Source of the DNA: Roseimaritima multifibrata
GTDB lineage: Bacteria; Planctomycetota; Planctomycetia; Pirellulales; Pirellulaceae
Assembly (NCBI RefSeq): GCF_007741495.1
Contig: NZ_CP036262.1
Coordinates: 1,550,001-1,614,000 of the forward strand
DNA: 64,000 bases
Direction: 5' to 3'
Positions 21,441 through 30,249 of the stretch are shown one piece after another (position 1 is the first letter of the stretch; each line of letters starts with the position of its first letter). Position numbers and translations under genes: made by a program. The notes under the pieces were generated by a model, which worked only from the letters and a program-made list of their open reading frames with translations, was not told the DNA's origin and searched no databases.

Positions 21441-24296
21441 ATGCGTTTTGCAAATCACCGCAATATAGGACGAATCCAGATGCTCAATGGTATCCCGCAG
21501 GGTGGAAACTCAAACAATCATTCGTCTCGGAACGCTGACCGCAATGCGGGGCACCGTCGTCAGTCGGGGAGAAATGGGGCCGACGCGAAGCCCGAACGCT
21601 CGCCTCCGGATCATGGGCAAACGGAATTGCCGAAAATTGGGTTTAAGCCAGTGGCCGGTGATTCACAGTACTCGCCGTGCGAACTGACGGATGCAACCGA
21701 GAAAATGCATCGGAACTGCCTGCCGATTGAAAAAATCTCGCACAGTGAACGCAATTTAAAAAACCTGGCTGAAAACCCAGGGCACTACGCTTCCGTGATT
21801 TCTCAGCACCAACAGATTATTGCGAGTCACCTTGTGATGCTGGAAGAAGTCGAGGCGTGCCACAAGGGTCTACAGGAGGCAAAAAAGAAGGCAAAACGCC
21901 GCCGCGATTCGGCGCCGCCTCATAAGACCCACTATTCTTGGAACCCACGGTATCGAAAACAGCCGGGGGCGACCTCACGTCGGAAGCGAAAGTCCTGGAG
22001 CAGACTGGGAATCTTGACGTTCCCCTCTTTTCGGAAATGGCTCGGTGGCTTTACCGATGCAGGTTGGTTCGTGGTTGCGATAGCCTGCATGTTCGCAGTC
22101 ATTCCGTTGATTTCGGTTCCACTTGAATTTCAGCTCTTTGCAACCCAGATCACCGCTGGGCCGCTTTTTGATCTCCCCGGAGCAACAAAGACTGCACCCA
22201 CTATCCAACCCGGTTTTTGGGTCTGTGCCTCAGCGTGTTTCGCTCCGCTTATCTGCATGCTGATTGGGCTGAAAGTAATCAAACAGCCAGGGTTCTTTTG
22301 GTCAGACCAAGTCACGAAGTGGATGGGCATCAGCTTGTTTCTGGGAGCTTTGCTTGCCCTTTGGTTTTTTGCTTTTGTAACGTGCAGCACACCGGGCAGT
22401 AGTTCGATTACTAATCGCTTGCCACCCTCTAGTTCGGGCCTGCACTGGTCGCTCGTTGCCTTGCTTTCTTCAGTGATGGCTCTAACGAATACGTTTGCGA
22501 TTTCGTGGGCGTGGGATTGGTTTTCGAAATTGCTGGAGGCCAAAGTGACGAAGTCGGTCCTACTCGATCAGGCGAATCAGGACCTGAGAAAAATCGGCGC
22601 AGCATTCGTTGCCAACCAAGCAACGAAACGGCAGATCACGGGGTTCTTAGAGCGATGTAAAAGTGCTGATCCCATTTTGCAGGGTGCGTTGGACAAAGCA
22701 CGTCAGCGATTGTCCAGTGAGCAGGAACTTGCTGAGACTCTCCGTTCCGCCAATACGATGCTTGATCACGTCAACGAACTACTGGCGAAACTGAAGGGTG
22801 GCCAAACTTTGGCATGGATGGGCTTCGTCCTCGCGTTGACCCTGGGGTGCCATAACGCTCCACCACTACAGGATGGCAACCAGCAAGCTGGGGCGGCTGC
22901 TGAGCTTCCCGAGATCGAGTACTTCGTGTTCGATAATGGCGATTTCGCACCATCTACGGTTCGCGAGTTGTTGAAGGATATGGTTCTCAGTCGGTTACCT
23001 GGCGGAGCTCGCTTGTATGTAGTTCACGGATCTGACCGGAATTTGGCGGCTGCAATCGATGTGCCTTACGGAGATCAGATCCAGCGTGAAGCGAATCCGT
23101 ATTTCGCTGCGGAGTGGCAAGGCATTGAATCTTTCTACAGCAATCCGCCAGTTCCCACTGAAACAACTCCATCGGTTATTGGGATCGCTCGGTCAGTCCA
23201 GGATCTTCGGAGGAACAAGCAAGCACCCTGCAAGATTGTCTGTTTGGGGTCGATCGTTTACCACGATCCAGAGTATGCCGGATTTTCTATGCGGAATCAT
23301 CAAGTTCCGTCCACCGGATGGATTGGGGACAAGTCAGGGCCGTTTACTGATAACCCTTCCTTGCCTCGCAGTACTCAGGTGGAGTGTTTCGTTCCTTCTG
23401 GCAAGGTTGGCGACAACCTTCGTCACGGGCAATTGATTCGGGATTTCAGCGCGACTTACATTGCGAGTTTGAACGGGGCACATTTGACACGGATATCGCC
23501 TGACCTGTCTCTCGCGGGGATGTTCTCGGAATCCTTCATGCCCGTTCACAGTGGGCAGCCAGCAGGCGAGCAGGTCATTATTGACACTCGGGTGGAGGAT
23601 GACGTTCTACCCGTGGAGACCCCCCGCAGCCGTGAAATCATTACGGTTCCGTTCGACGCAAGTGCACTGATGCCACGTCTGAGGTGGGAGGAGGGGTCCC
23701 TGCAACAAGTGATCCAGGATGGTGGAGGCGATCCAACGAAATTGTCAGCAATGTCGTGTGACGTATTTGTATGCGTCGACGGGAGTGGTTCGATGGTGCG
23801 TGTTCTGCGGGACTTCGGAAGCACGCTTGACCGTATTTGCGACGATCTGGGTCCGGTGCTCGGAAGGCTTCGAATTGGGGTGTTAGTAATTAGCGACAAG
23901 GCGTCGCGGCAGTTCCCTCTGCAGATTGTCACTGGCGGCTCACCGTCGCGAGCGAAGCTAAAGGAATTTACAACCGATATCGGGCCGTTGGGTGGAGACC
24001 CTGAAATGGGGCAATTGATACATGCGGGAAGCGAAGCGATCAAGACAGGCTCCACGCTAGATCCGAACCGAAGAATATTGATCGTCGCATCAGACTACAT
24101 CAACGGTGACATCACGGACTTGTCGTCGAAGGTTGAGCGATGGCTTGCGTTAGCACCTGCTTGTAATCGTGTGCTGGCGGTTTGCACTAGCGCTGAGAAA
24201 TCTGCCCAGTTTCAGCAGCTTTGCAATTCGGAGAACGCTCGAGCTGCTTCAGGAACGGACGCATTGATTGAAGAATTGACAAATATGACGAAATGA
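21441..24296 (+). CDS. Large membrane protein with C-terminal von Willebrand factor A domain
   Basis: 951 residues from ATG 21441; ATG 21480 (residue 14) has a better ribosome site (TAGGA) and may be the true start. Residues 1-190 are hydrophilic and basic. Four membrane segments follow: about 204-228, 256-280, 294-316 and 334-358. A helical stretch leads to a fifth hydrophobic segment near 455-470, WMGFVLALTLGCHN, which looks like a lipoprotein signal and lipobox in mid-chain. The C-terminal third is a VWA domain with the metal-ion-dependent adhesion site VFVCVDGSGSM (about 773-783) and RILIVASDYINGD. The fifth segment would place it outside the cytoplasm. It is the first gene of the run leading to the coupling protein. 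It may be a fusion of a polytopic protein and a VWA lipoprotein. Confidence 0.7.
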   Translation: MRFANHRNIGRIQMLNGIPQGGNSNNHSSRNADRNAGHRRQSGRNGADAKPERSPPDHGQTELPKIGFKPVAGDSQYSPCELTDATEKMHRNCLPIEKISHSERNLKNLAENPGHYASVISQHQQIIASHLVMLEEVEACHKGLQEAKKKAKRRRDSAPPHKTHYSWNPRYRKQPGATSRRKRKSWSRLGILTFPSFRKWLGGFTDAGWFVVAIACMFAVIPLISVPLEFQLFATQITAGPLFDLPGATKTAPTIQPGFWVCASACFAPLICMLIGLKVIKQPGFFWSDQVTKWMGISLFLGALLALWFFAFVTCSTPGSSSITNRLPPSSSGLHWSLVALLSSVMALTNTFAISWAWDWFSKLLEAKVTKSVLLDQANQDLRKIGAAFVANQATKRQITGFLERCKSADPILQGALDKARQRLSSEQELAETLRSANTMLDHVNELLAKLKGGQTLAWMGFVLALTLGCHNAPPLQDGNQQAGAAAELPEIEYFVFDNGDFAPSTVRELLKDMVLSRLPGGARLYVVHGSDRNLAAAIDVPYGDQIQREANPYFAAEWQGIESFYSNPPVPTETTPSVIGIARSVQDLRRNKQAPCKIVCLGSIVYHDPEYAGFSMRNHQVPSTGWIGDKSGPFTDNPSLPRSTQVECFVPSGKVGDNLRHGQLIRDFSATYIASLNGAHLTRISPDLSLAGMFSESFMPVHSGQPAGEQVIIDTRVEDDVLPVETPRSREIITVPFDASALMPRLRWEEGSLQQVIQDGGGDPTKLSAMSCDVFVCVDGSGSMVRVLRDFGSTLDRICDDLGPVLGRLRIGVLVISDKASRQFPLQIVTGGSPSRAKLKEFTTDIGPLGGDPEMGQLIHAGSEAIKTGSTLDPNRRILIVASDYINGDITDLSSKVERWLALAPACNRVLAVCTSAEKSAQFQQLCNSENARAASGTDALIEELTNMTK

Positions 24297-24351
24297 TCGG
24301 GCAATGGTACCTGTTTGATTTGTTTTCGGTTTCTCGATGGAGGATTCAATT

Positions 24352-25065
24352 ATGTCGATTTTGGATTTACTTCTTAAGCAATCTAGTGGCGTAGGGCTGG
24401 GCGCCAAGATCGTTGATCAGCTTTCGCAGGAAGAGCATTTCACGCTTGTCAAGCAACTGGAGGCATTGACGGACCGTGAGGTCAGCCATGTTGCAGGGAA
24501 CTTGTGCGACGCATTAACCGGCGCGCGGTCGCTGGGGTACCTAAGGGCCTGCGGGATCGTTTTTGTTGCGATGACGCTCCTGTCGGGACCTCGTCAGGAA
24601 CTTATCCAGGAGTTTGAGAAGGAAGTTGGGATCACGCGTTCCAAGCTATATCGCATGCGGCTGGTATGGGAAGTTTTCGGCCGTCGACTGAAAGATCAAC
24701 CTGCGGTGCTAGAGCGATTCATCCCTCAAGCATTGAACAAATTGGCGGAAACGTGGGTATCGGATGACGCGCGAGACAATGCCATTGCTGCGGCTGAGCG
24801 TGGGGAGACCATCAACATTAAGGCTGCCGAGAAATTTACTGGACGTCGCCCGAAACCGGAAAGTTCGTCGACTGGGAAACGCTCCAAAGCTTCCGGTCCG
24901 TTGTTTCAACATTCTTCGGAGAGTGTAAACGTTGTCATCAAACGACGATCGAAGGGAAGTGCGGTCGACTTCCAGGCCATTGTCCTCGCTTTGGAAGAAG
25001 CACTTGCGAAAGCGCGGCAGGAGATGATCGACGTGAACGCTGGCCCGCTGCGAATCTCCGGTTAG
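24352..25065 (+). CDS. Putative DNA-binding protein of the VWA/coupling locus
   Basis: 237 residues from ATG 24352, chosen because GGAGG lies 8 bases upstream of it. The core (about 85-170) reads EFEKEVGITRSKLYRMRLVWEVFGRRL then VLERFIPQALNKLAE and ARDNAIAAAERGETINIKAAEKFTG. This is a pattern of helices with helix-turn-helix character, similar in feel to plasmid ParB/DUF3102-type proteins. The basic linker (RRPKPESSSTGKRSK) and helical C-terminus fit nucleic-acid binding and oligomerisation. It may bind the transfer origin or act in partition. The assignment is tentative. Confidence 0.5.
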   Translation: MSILDLLLKQSSGVGLGAKIVDQLSQEEHFTLVKQLEALTDREVSHVAGNLCDALTGARSLGYLRACGIVFVAMTLLSGPRQELIQEFEKEVGITRSKLYRMRLVWEVFGRRLKDQPAVLERFIPQALNKLAETWVSDDARDNAIAAAERGETINIKAAEKFTGRRPKPESSSTGKRSKASGPLFQHSSESVNVVIKRRSKGSAVDFQAIVLALEEALAKARQEMIDVNAGPLRISG

Positions 25066-25102
25066 TTGTTTTGCCACACCCATTTCACCGAAAAGGTGCT
25101 CA

Positions 25103-25732
25103 ATGCCATTCGAGAAACTTGATAGCTTCACTAATCCGTTTGGGGACAGCAGTGAACCTGAGGAGGTCCAAGAATCCAACGATGATTTACGCTTGCCCGC
25201 AAGCGATGTTGTTGTTCGTAAGCCACTTGGCAAGAGGCTGAAGTACTACGCGGTCAACGCGATCGCGTTACCGACGGGTTTAATTGTCAGTGCAGAAGTC
25301 TCTGCAGCTGGCCTGCGATCCCTATTGGCTGTTACGCAAATGCCTTTGAGCCGATTGCCAATTTCAGGTGCCGCACAAATTTCCCAGTACCAGGGGATAG
25401 AACGCTTGGATCTTGCCATTCTGATGGCTGCCCTATTGTTTGCAGCGACAGCCGTGTTGTGGGCGAATGTGTTCAAGTGTCTTGCCAAGCCAGGACAGAT
25501 CACCGCGGACTGGAAAAACCGAAAGGCCTGGCTGATCCTTCGCAGCGTAATTGCGGTGACTGTGCTTTCTTCCGAAGCCGTGCTGTTCTACCACGGCGTA
25601 GCGGCCGAAGGTGGTGGTGGTTGGACTGAAACGCCGGTCTATGTCCCGTTAGTCACATCGGTGCTTTGGATCGCGGCGGTCGCCATGCTTGGAGCCTACC
25701 ACAGTGATTACGTAACTGAACACAAAGAGTAG
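25103..25732 (+). CDS. Integral membrane protein, unknown
   Basis: 209 residues with an acidic, hydrophilic N-terminus of about 45 residues and four hydrophobic stretches: about 50-75, 100-122, 142-163 and 178-197. These include LDLAILMAALLFAATAVLWANVF and VPLVTSVLWIAAVAMLGAY. AAGG precedes the ATG. It lies 37 bases after the previous gene in the same direction, so it belongs to the VWA/coupling operon. No family recognised; a structural partner of the VWA proteins in the membrane is plausible. Confidence 0.65.
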   Translation: MPFEKLDSFTNPFGDSSEPEEVQESNDDLRLPASDVVVRKPLGKRLKYYAVNAIALPTGLIVSAEVSAAGLRSLLAVTQMPLSRLPISGAAQISQYQGIERLDLAILMAALLFAATAVLWANVFKCLAKPGQITADWKNRKAWLILRSVIAVTVLSSEAVLFYHGVAAEGGGGWTETPVYVPLVTSVLWIAAVAMLGAYHSDYVTEHKE

Positions 25733-25764
25733 TTTCACCTCCATCCCCCATAAGGAATGAACAG

Positions 25765-26481
25765 ATGTCTTATTTCCACGATGCCCTCAAACTCTTGTTC
25801 ACTGTACTACTTATTTGTTGTTCGGAAGGCTGTGTTCCAGTCGAAACGGACCAAAGTCCGGCTATGTTCGACAGCGACTTGGACGACGCAACGCTAAACA
25901 TCATTGTCGATACTTCGTCATCATTTCGCCGCACCTTTGAAATGCAAGGGGGGCCATTGATGAGCAAAGTGATTGTCGATTTTATGCAGCAGAACGCAGG
26001 CAAAGACATTCGCATAACCATTAGCCAGATGCAGGCCCGCGACAACGTCGTCCTCTTCGAAGGCGGCGCCAACGAGTTCAGGAAACAATTCAAGGCACCT
26101 GAGTCTCTGCTGGAACTGGTGGAATCCGCCGCAGAGCCGAACACGTTTTCGCCAGTATTTGTGGCAACGGGGAAATCGATTCGATATGCCAACGAGTATC
26201 TCGCACCATCCCTGAAGCCTGGAGGCCGACTGCTGACGGTTATCTACTCTGACATGGTTGATACGGAGCCGAACCGCGCGACACGTAGTCAGGAGGGGCA
26301 TCAGATGCTTGCCGAACTTGAGCGATACCGTGGGGCAGGTGGTCGGTTGGCTTTGTACTGCGTGACCGAGGAGGAACGGACACGTTGGTTCAAAATCGTT
26401 GACCTCGCGGGGTTTGAAAGAAGCGATGTCGCGATTTTCAGTGACCGAGTAGCCGATCCTGACCTTCCACAATGGTACTAG
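25765..26481 (+). CDS. VWA-like lipoprotein
   Basis: 238 residues with a strong ribosome site (AAGGA, 8 bases). The N-terminus is a lipoprotein signal, LLFTVLLICCSEGC, with cysteines at about 18, 19 and 23 offering lipobox choices. The mature protein reads as a VWA fold: LNIIVDTSSSFRRTFEM carries a DxSxS adhesion-site motif, and LLTVIYSDMVDTEP a second acidic strand. It is anchored to a membrane outside the cytoplasm. It is the second VWA protein of the locus, 12 bases before the coupling-protein gene, suggesting tight co-expression. Confidence 0.7.
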   Translation: MSYFHDALKLLFTVLLICCSEGCVPVETDQSPAMFDSDLDDATLNIIVDTSSSFRRTFEMQGGPLMSKVIVDFMQQNAGKDIRITISQMQARDNVVLFEGGANEFRKQFKAPESLLELVESAAEPNTFSPVFVATGKSIRYANEYLAPSLKPGGRLLTVIYSDMVDTEPNRATRSQEGHQMLAELERYRGAGGRLALYCVTEEERTRWFKIVDLAGFERSDVAIFSDRVADPDLPQWY

Positions 26482-26493
26482 AGGAGTAGGACC

Positions 26494-28050
26494 ATGCCAA
26501 AGCTCCATTCTTTACTGGCGGATTTGCCCCGTGGTCGTCGTCCTGGCGATATCGGTGCCCGTCCCGACGCCCATTTCGAAGCACCGGAGAATTTGGTTGC
26601 TACGCGATCATTGCGTTTTGATCCGGCGGTCAACGATTGCAACAAATGGTTCATTGGGGTTGTCGGCGGGAAGGCTCAGCAAGATGGTTTTACCCGTGAG
26701 GGGCGCCCCTCGCGTTATGTCACGGGGGGCGTTCCGCTTGCCTGTGCAATCGACAATCACATTTTTTTATTGGCATCCAGTCGCTCCGGAAAAGGTCGAG
26801 GCGTGCTAGGCACGAACTTGGCCTTGTCGCCACCGGGGGCAAGTTCGTTTGTGATCGACCCTAAAGGAGACTTGGCTTCTCAATTTATTCGCTACCACGC
26901 GTTGGCTCAGGAAAAGGTATGTGGGTTAATCGACCCCATGTTATGTGCCGATTCTAGAACTCGGGAGTACAGGGTCGGCATCTGTCCGATTCGCTTCGTT
27001 ATGGGCAGCGGGATAGAGGGGCTTGTCGAGCGTGCAACGATCATCGCGGATTCGTTTGTGCCGGAAGATGTCAATGCCAGAGAACGGCATTGGGATGAGA
27101 AGGCAAAAATGGCATTGGGCCCGATCGCGGCACATCTAGCAACACACCCATTGTATGAAGGAATTCGGAATGGGGTCGAATTGTGGCGGGCAATCACACA
27201 AATTGCCAAGCCATCGTTGGTCGATGAAAGTCGTTTTTCCCTAGATGTTGAAATGATGAGCAGCGAGTTGGAGTACGTGCGCGACGGAGCTCGTATGTTG
27301 TTTGACTGCTCCGAAACAGAATTCAGTGGGATCGTATCGACTCTGCGGCGACACTTGGGGTTTTTGTCGATCCAGGCCATTCAAAACTGCATGCTGCTTC
27401 CGGTTCAGCATGATCCTAGTGTTCTTGCCAGCGGGGGCGTCTCGCTATTCAGTAGCTTGCCTGCAAAGTACCAATCGACGTGCGCCGGATGGCAACGATT
27501 CATTATCCAGGCCCATCTGGCTCAGTTTGAAGAACACCGTATCCGATCTCGCTACCAATGCACTTTCTACCTCGATGAATTCCATACGTTGGGGCGAATG
27601 AAAGTGGTGGAGCAAGGTGCTGCATTGCTTGCCGGGCTCGGGGTGCGACTGGCAGTATGCGCGCACAGTCTTGGACAAATCCGCAACTTGTACTCTGAAA
27701 ATTTTGAGATCTTCCTTAGTAACGCGGGAGTCATACAAGCCTTTGCCGTTGCCGATCAGATGTCGCTTGAGTACCTGTCCAAAAGGCTGGGCAATACAAG
27801 CACGCTCAGTCATGCAAGCTCCGCTGCGACGTATGGCCAGCAAACCGGCGATGGCATGGGCGGTGACTCGTATCAGGTCGGGTCCGATCCGCTGATGGCG
27901 CCTCATGAAATCGAGCAGTACTTTGGCCGAGACGACTCGCAGCTGCGACAGCTAATTCTTAGGCCCTCGCATAAGCCTGCTATCACGCAACGGGCGTACT
28001 TGGACAAACACTCCATTTTTGCGAATCGGTTCGACGAGGTGCATACATGA
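26494..28050 (+). CDS. VirD4/TraG-family conjugative coupling ATPase without membrane anchor
   Basis: 518 residues; ribosome site AGGAG upstream. Walker A is LASSRSGKGRGV (about 93-104), then SSFVIDPKGDLASQ, and Walker B is CTFYLDEFHTLGRM (about 355-367), followed by GLGVRLAVCAHSLGQI. The C-terminal SNAGVIQAFAVADQMSLEYLSKRLG segment is as in TraG/TraD. The protein would feed the relaxase-DNA complex to a secretion channel. No membrane segment is found at the N-terminus, where VirD4 and TraG have two. The next gene, overlapping by 4 bases, encodes a two-segment membrane protein and may supply the anchor. Confidence 0.88.
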   Translation: MPKLHSLLADLPRGRRPGDIGARPDAHFEAPENLVATRSLRFDPAVNDCNKWFIGVVGGKAQQDGFTREGRPSRYVTGGVPLACAIDNHIFLLASSRSGKGRGVLGTNLALSPPGASSFVIDPKGDLASQFIRYHALAQEKVCGLIDPMLCADSRTREYRVGICPIRFVMGSGIEGLVERATIIADSFVPEDVNARERHWDEKAKMALGPIAAHLATHPLYEGIRNGVELWRAITQIAKPSLVDESRFSLDVEMMSSELEYVRDGARMLFDCSETEFSGIVSTLRRHLGFLSIQAIQNCMLLPVQHDPSVLASGGVSLFSSLPAKYQSTCAGWQRFIIQAHLAQFEEHRIRSRYQCTFYLDEFHTLGRMKVVEQGAALLAGLGVRLAVCAHSLGQIRNLYSENFEIFLSNAGVIQAFAVADQMSLEYLSKRLGNTSTLSHASSAATYGQQTGDGMGGDSYQVGSDPLMAPHEIEQYFGRDDSQLRQLILRPSHKPAITQRAYLDKHSIFANRFDEVHT

Positions 28051-28787
28051 TCCGTATTTATCGAACGGCTGCCTTGCCGCCTTATCCTCCACTTTACTTT
28101 GACGATAGCAATGGAGAAATCATGATCGTCGGTCGCCATGCTGCCGGCTGGGGGCTCGCGATGGGAGGTTTAATTGCTCAATCGCTTTTATATGCCAGCA
28201 GTTTCTGGGTCGCCTTTAAGGCTTGGGAGTGGATCGGAGAGTATCCCTTTGAGGCGGAGCTAGTTCGACAATTTGTCCTACTCGTGCAAATCTTTGGGGC
28301 AGGGATCGTCATGCAGGTTTGGTTCAAAGTTGTTAAGCACTGCTGTGTCAAAACGCTTAAGACGTGGCTTGCCGAAAGGGTTTTTTACTCCACGGTTCGC
28401 ATCTACATCAACCGTCGGCAAGTTGGTTTTAAGTGCAGGCGATATCGGAACGGAGTTGTCCTTCCTCGGCGATTAAAAGCTCGACGGATTCGCCTGGAGT
28501 TTATCTCCACCGACGATCGCATCGATCCGTATGGGAGCACGGAGAGCCAGGAGCAGCAAATGGCTAGAAGATCTAAACGCTGCCTTCTGCTGGTTGTCAG
28601 TACTTGGCCTCAAATCGCCTCTGGCAAAATGCCGGGACCACCCGACCGACGTGCGTTTCCGATCGCAGAAATGCCCACTTCGATTTGTCGCAAATTCAAT
28701 ACCGTGTGCAATGCCGCACTACGACTATCGGATCCAACTTTTCAGCCCAAACCCCAGTCCACTGTAGGTCAGGACATCGACGCCTAA
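28047..28787 (+). CDS. Two-segment membrane protein overlapping the coupling-protein gene
   Basis: 246 residues; ATG 28047 overlaps the coupling-protein stop in ATGA, so translation is coupled. Two hydrophobic segments lie at about 35-58 (WGLAMGGLIAQSLLYASSFWVAF) and 73-97 (FVLLVQIFGAGIVMQVWF). A basic cytoplasmic-type domain follows (RVFYSTVRIYINRRQVGFKCRRYRN). The last 60 residues look low-complexity and may be a run-on from a frame change. The size and topology of the first 150 residues resemble the membrane part missing from the coupling ATPase. Confidence 0.6.
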   Translation: MIRIYRTAALPPYPPLYFDDSNGEIMIVGRHAAGWGLAMGGLIAQSLLYASSFWVAFKAWEWIGEYPFEAELVRQFVLLVQIFGAGIVMQVWFKVVKHCCVKTLKTWLAERVFYSTVRIYINRRQVGFKCRRYRNGVVLPRRLKARRIRLEFISTDDRIDPYGSTESQEQQMARRSKRCLLLVVSTWPQIASGKMPGPPDRRAFPIAEMPTSICRKFNTVCNAALRLSDPTFQPKPQSTVGQDIDA

Positions 28788-28811
28788 TTCCATCACTTTC
28801 GACTCTGAGGT

Positions 28812-29054
28812 ATGCCGACAATGATTCGTCCAGTTCCCCACAGCGAACCGCTTCTACTCAACGTACGGGAGGTCGCAGCGATTTTGGCCGTGTCTGAATC
28901 AACCGTGTACGCCCTGATACGGCAGCGCAAGCTAAGTTGCTATCGATTTGGACGGTGTATTCGTATCCACCGTGATGCAATTACAGAGTATTTGGACTCG
29001 CAGCGAGTTGAGTGCACTCCTGCGGAATTTCTCAACGCGAAACGGCACTTCTAA
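28812..29054 (+). CDS. Excisionase-family helix-turn-helix protein
   Basis: 80 residues; ATG 28821 (residue 4) is an equally good start since GAGG lies 10 bases before it. The body is a MerR/excisionase-type winged helix: LLNVREVAAILAVSESTVYALIRQRKLSCYRFGRCIRIHRDAITEYL. Proteins of this type bend DNA in excisive recombination or act as small regulators. The integrase of this element is 2.5 kb away, so an Xis role is plausible. Confidence 0.8.
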   Translation: MPTMIRPVPHSEPLLLNVREVAAILAVSESTVYALIRQRKLSCYRFGRCIRIHRDAITEYLDSQRVECTPAEFLNAKRHF

Positions 29055-29089
29055 TCCTATCCCTAAACACTTGCAGCACAGGTGACGTA

Positions 29090-29464
29090 ATGACCTACCG
29101 ACACATTAAGCAGCGCAGTGCAGAGTCACGAAGTACCTTTCAGAGTGCTTCGTCGCGACCTGAGAAGAAGCTGGCAGCCACCTTTAATCAGCGGGGGCAG
29201 AAATTGTCGTCGCAGGCACAATTCAAGCTAACTGCCTCAAACTTGCCTATGAAGAAGTTGCCTGCACCCAATTTGGCTTTAACGCCCAAGATTCCCCGCA
29301 TGCCCTTACCTCCCGCAATCAGTTTAGCGATGTCCCGGATTAACAGTCGAAAGCTACCGCGAACCATGCCTGAAAAGGCACGTCCGCGCCGCAGTCAATT
29401 CAATCGTAGTGCCAAGACGATCGGAAAACGTCACCAGCCCAAAAAGGGGCGTGGACGCGGCTAG
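29090..29464 (+). CDS. Small very basic protein
   Basis: 124 residues from ATG 29090 (AGGTGA upstream). It is rich in K, R, S and P throughout (KKLPAPNLALTPKIPRMPLPP, RPRRSQFNRSAKTIGKRHQ), so it is probably disordered and nucleic-acid binding. Its place after the excisionase-like gene and the absence of better frames support it, but composition alone could arise by chance. Confidence 0.45.
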   Translation: MTYRHIKQRSAESRSTFQSASSRPEKKLAATFNQRGQKLSSQAQFKLTASNLPMKKLPAPNLALTPKIPRMPLPPAISLAMSRINSRKLPRTMPEKARPRRSQFNRSAKTIGKRHQPKKGRGRG

Positions 29465-29524
29465 AGGTTGCGCTCCGACCAACGGAAATGTTAGACTACT
29501 CAGTAGCAACGATTGGAGACGATG

Positions 29525-29779
29525 ATGACCACAGATGAAGAACAGATGGAAGCTTGGCTCGCACCTGAAACCCGAGTCTTGCGAACAGAGCAGGGAGAGC
29601 ACCTGGAGCTAACTCAAACGATGGCGTTTTGGGAGCAGTACGACGACATCCGACAAGCTGGAGCGACCGAAGCTTTTTTAGTGGCGGCTGGAAAAGATGG
29701 AATGGATGAATTCGGTTTGCCGTTTGAGCTGGCAATCCAGAACTACGTCGGACATGTCTGGAACGAGTGCATCCGTTAG
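29525..29779 (+). CDS. Small acidic protein, unknown
   Basis: 84 residues from ATG 29525 (GGAG six bases upstream; ATG 29522 sits too close). It is acidic and soluble: ERTEQGEHLEL-like start, then FWEQYDDIRQAGATEAFLVAAGKDGMDEFGLPFELAIQ in overlapping parts. No recognised family. Confidence 0.55.
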   Translation: MTTDEEQMEAWLAPETRVLRTEQGEHLELTQTMAFWEQYDDIRQAGATEAFLVAAGKDGMDEFGLPFELAIQNYVGHVWNECIR

Positions 29780-29871
29780 CCGGGTTAACATGCTGACGCA
29801 TTGACTGTTCACTGACCGGCAAATCCACGCTGCCTACGGTCATTGGGCAATTTTACGTTTCTTCCGATTGA

Positions 29872-30096
29872 ATGCAAATCAGTCTGCGCTATGGTAGTTA
29901 CCCATACCCTGGTGACGTTCTCGATCATGAGGAATTGGACTGCTCGAACCTAAGCAAAACCGGCTGCATTGTGGCTGAGGCAATGAAACACGCCGAATCG
30001 AGAGCGTGGACAATACTTAGCTCTAATCAGGATTTATTTGTCATTGTATTCAACTGCGGCGGTGAATCACTGCTAATGTTTGATGATGAAGAGTAA
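29872..30096 (+). CDS. Small acidic protein, unknown
   Basis: 74 residues: begins MQISLRYGSYPYPGDVLDHE and ends LLMFDDEE, with AEAMKHAESRAWTILSSNQ in the middle. Three cysteines, no signal peptide, weak ribosome site. Coding seems likely from composition, but no family is apparent. Confidence 0.45.
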   Translation: MQISLRYGSYPYPGDVLDHEELDCSNLSKTGCIVAEAMKHAESRAWTILSSNQDLFVIVFNCGGESLLMFDDEE

Positions 30097-30249
30097 TCCG
30101 ATTCGCTCTGACTTGAAATCTGGCTGCTGTTACTTTGGTGAGGCCGCAAGACCTCAATTTTGTGCGCGAGCGACCGGGCTCCCTCGCAAACACTTCCCTA
30201 CGTTTTTTGCTATCTTAATCATCTCGCAAATTAAAAAAGATTGGGGAAA

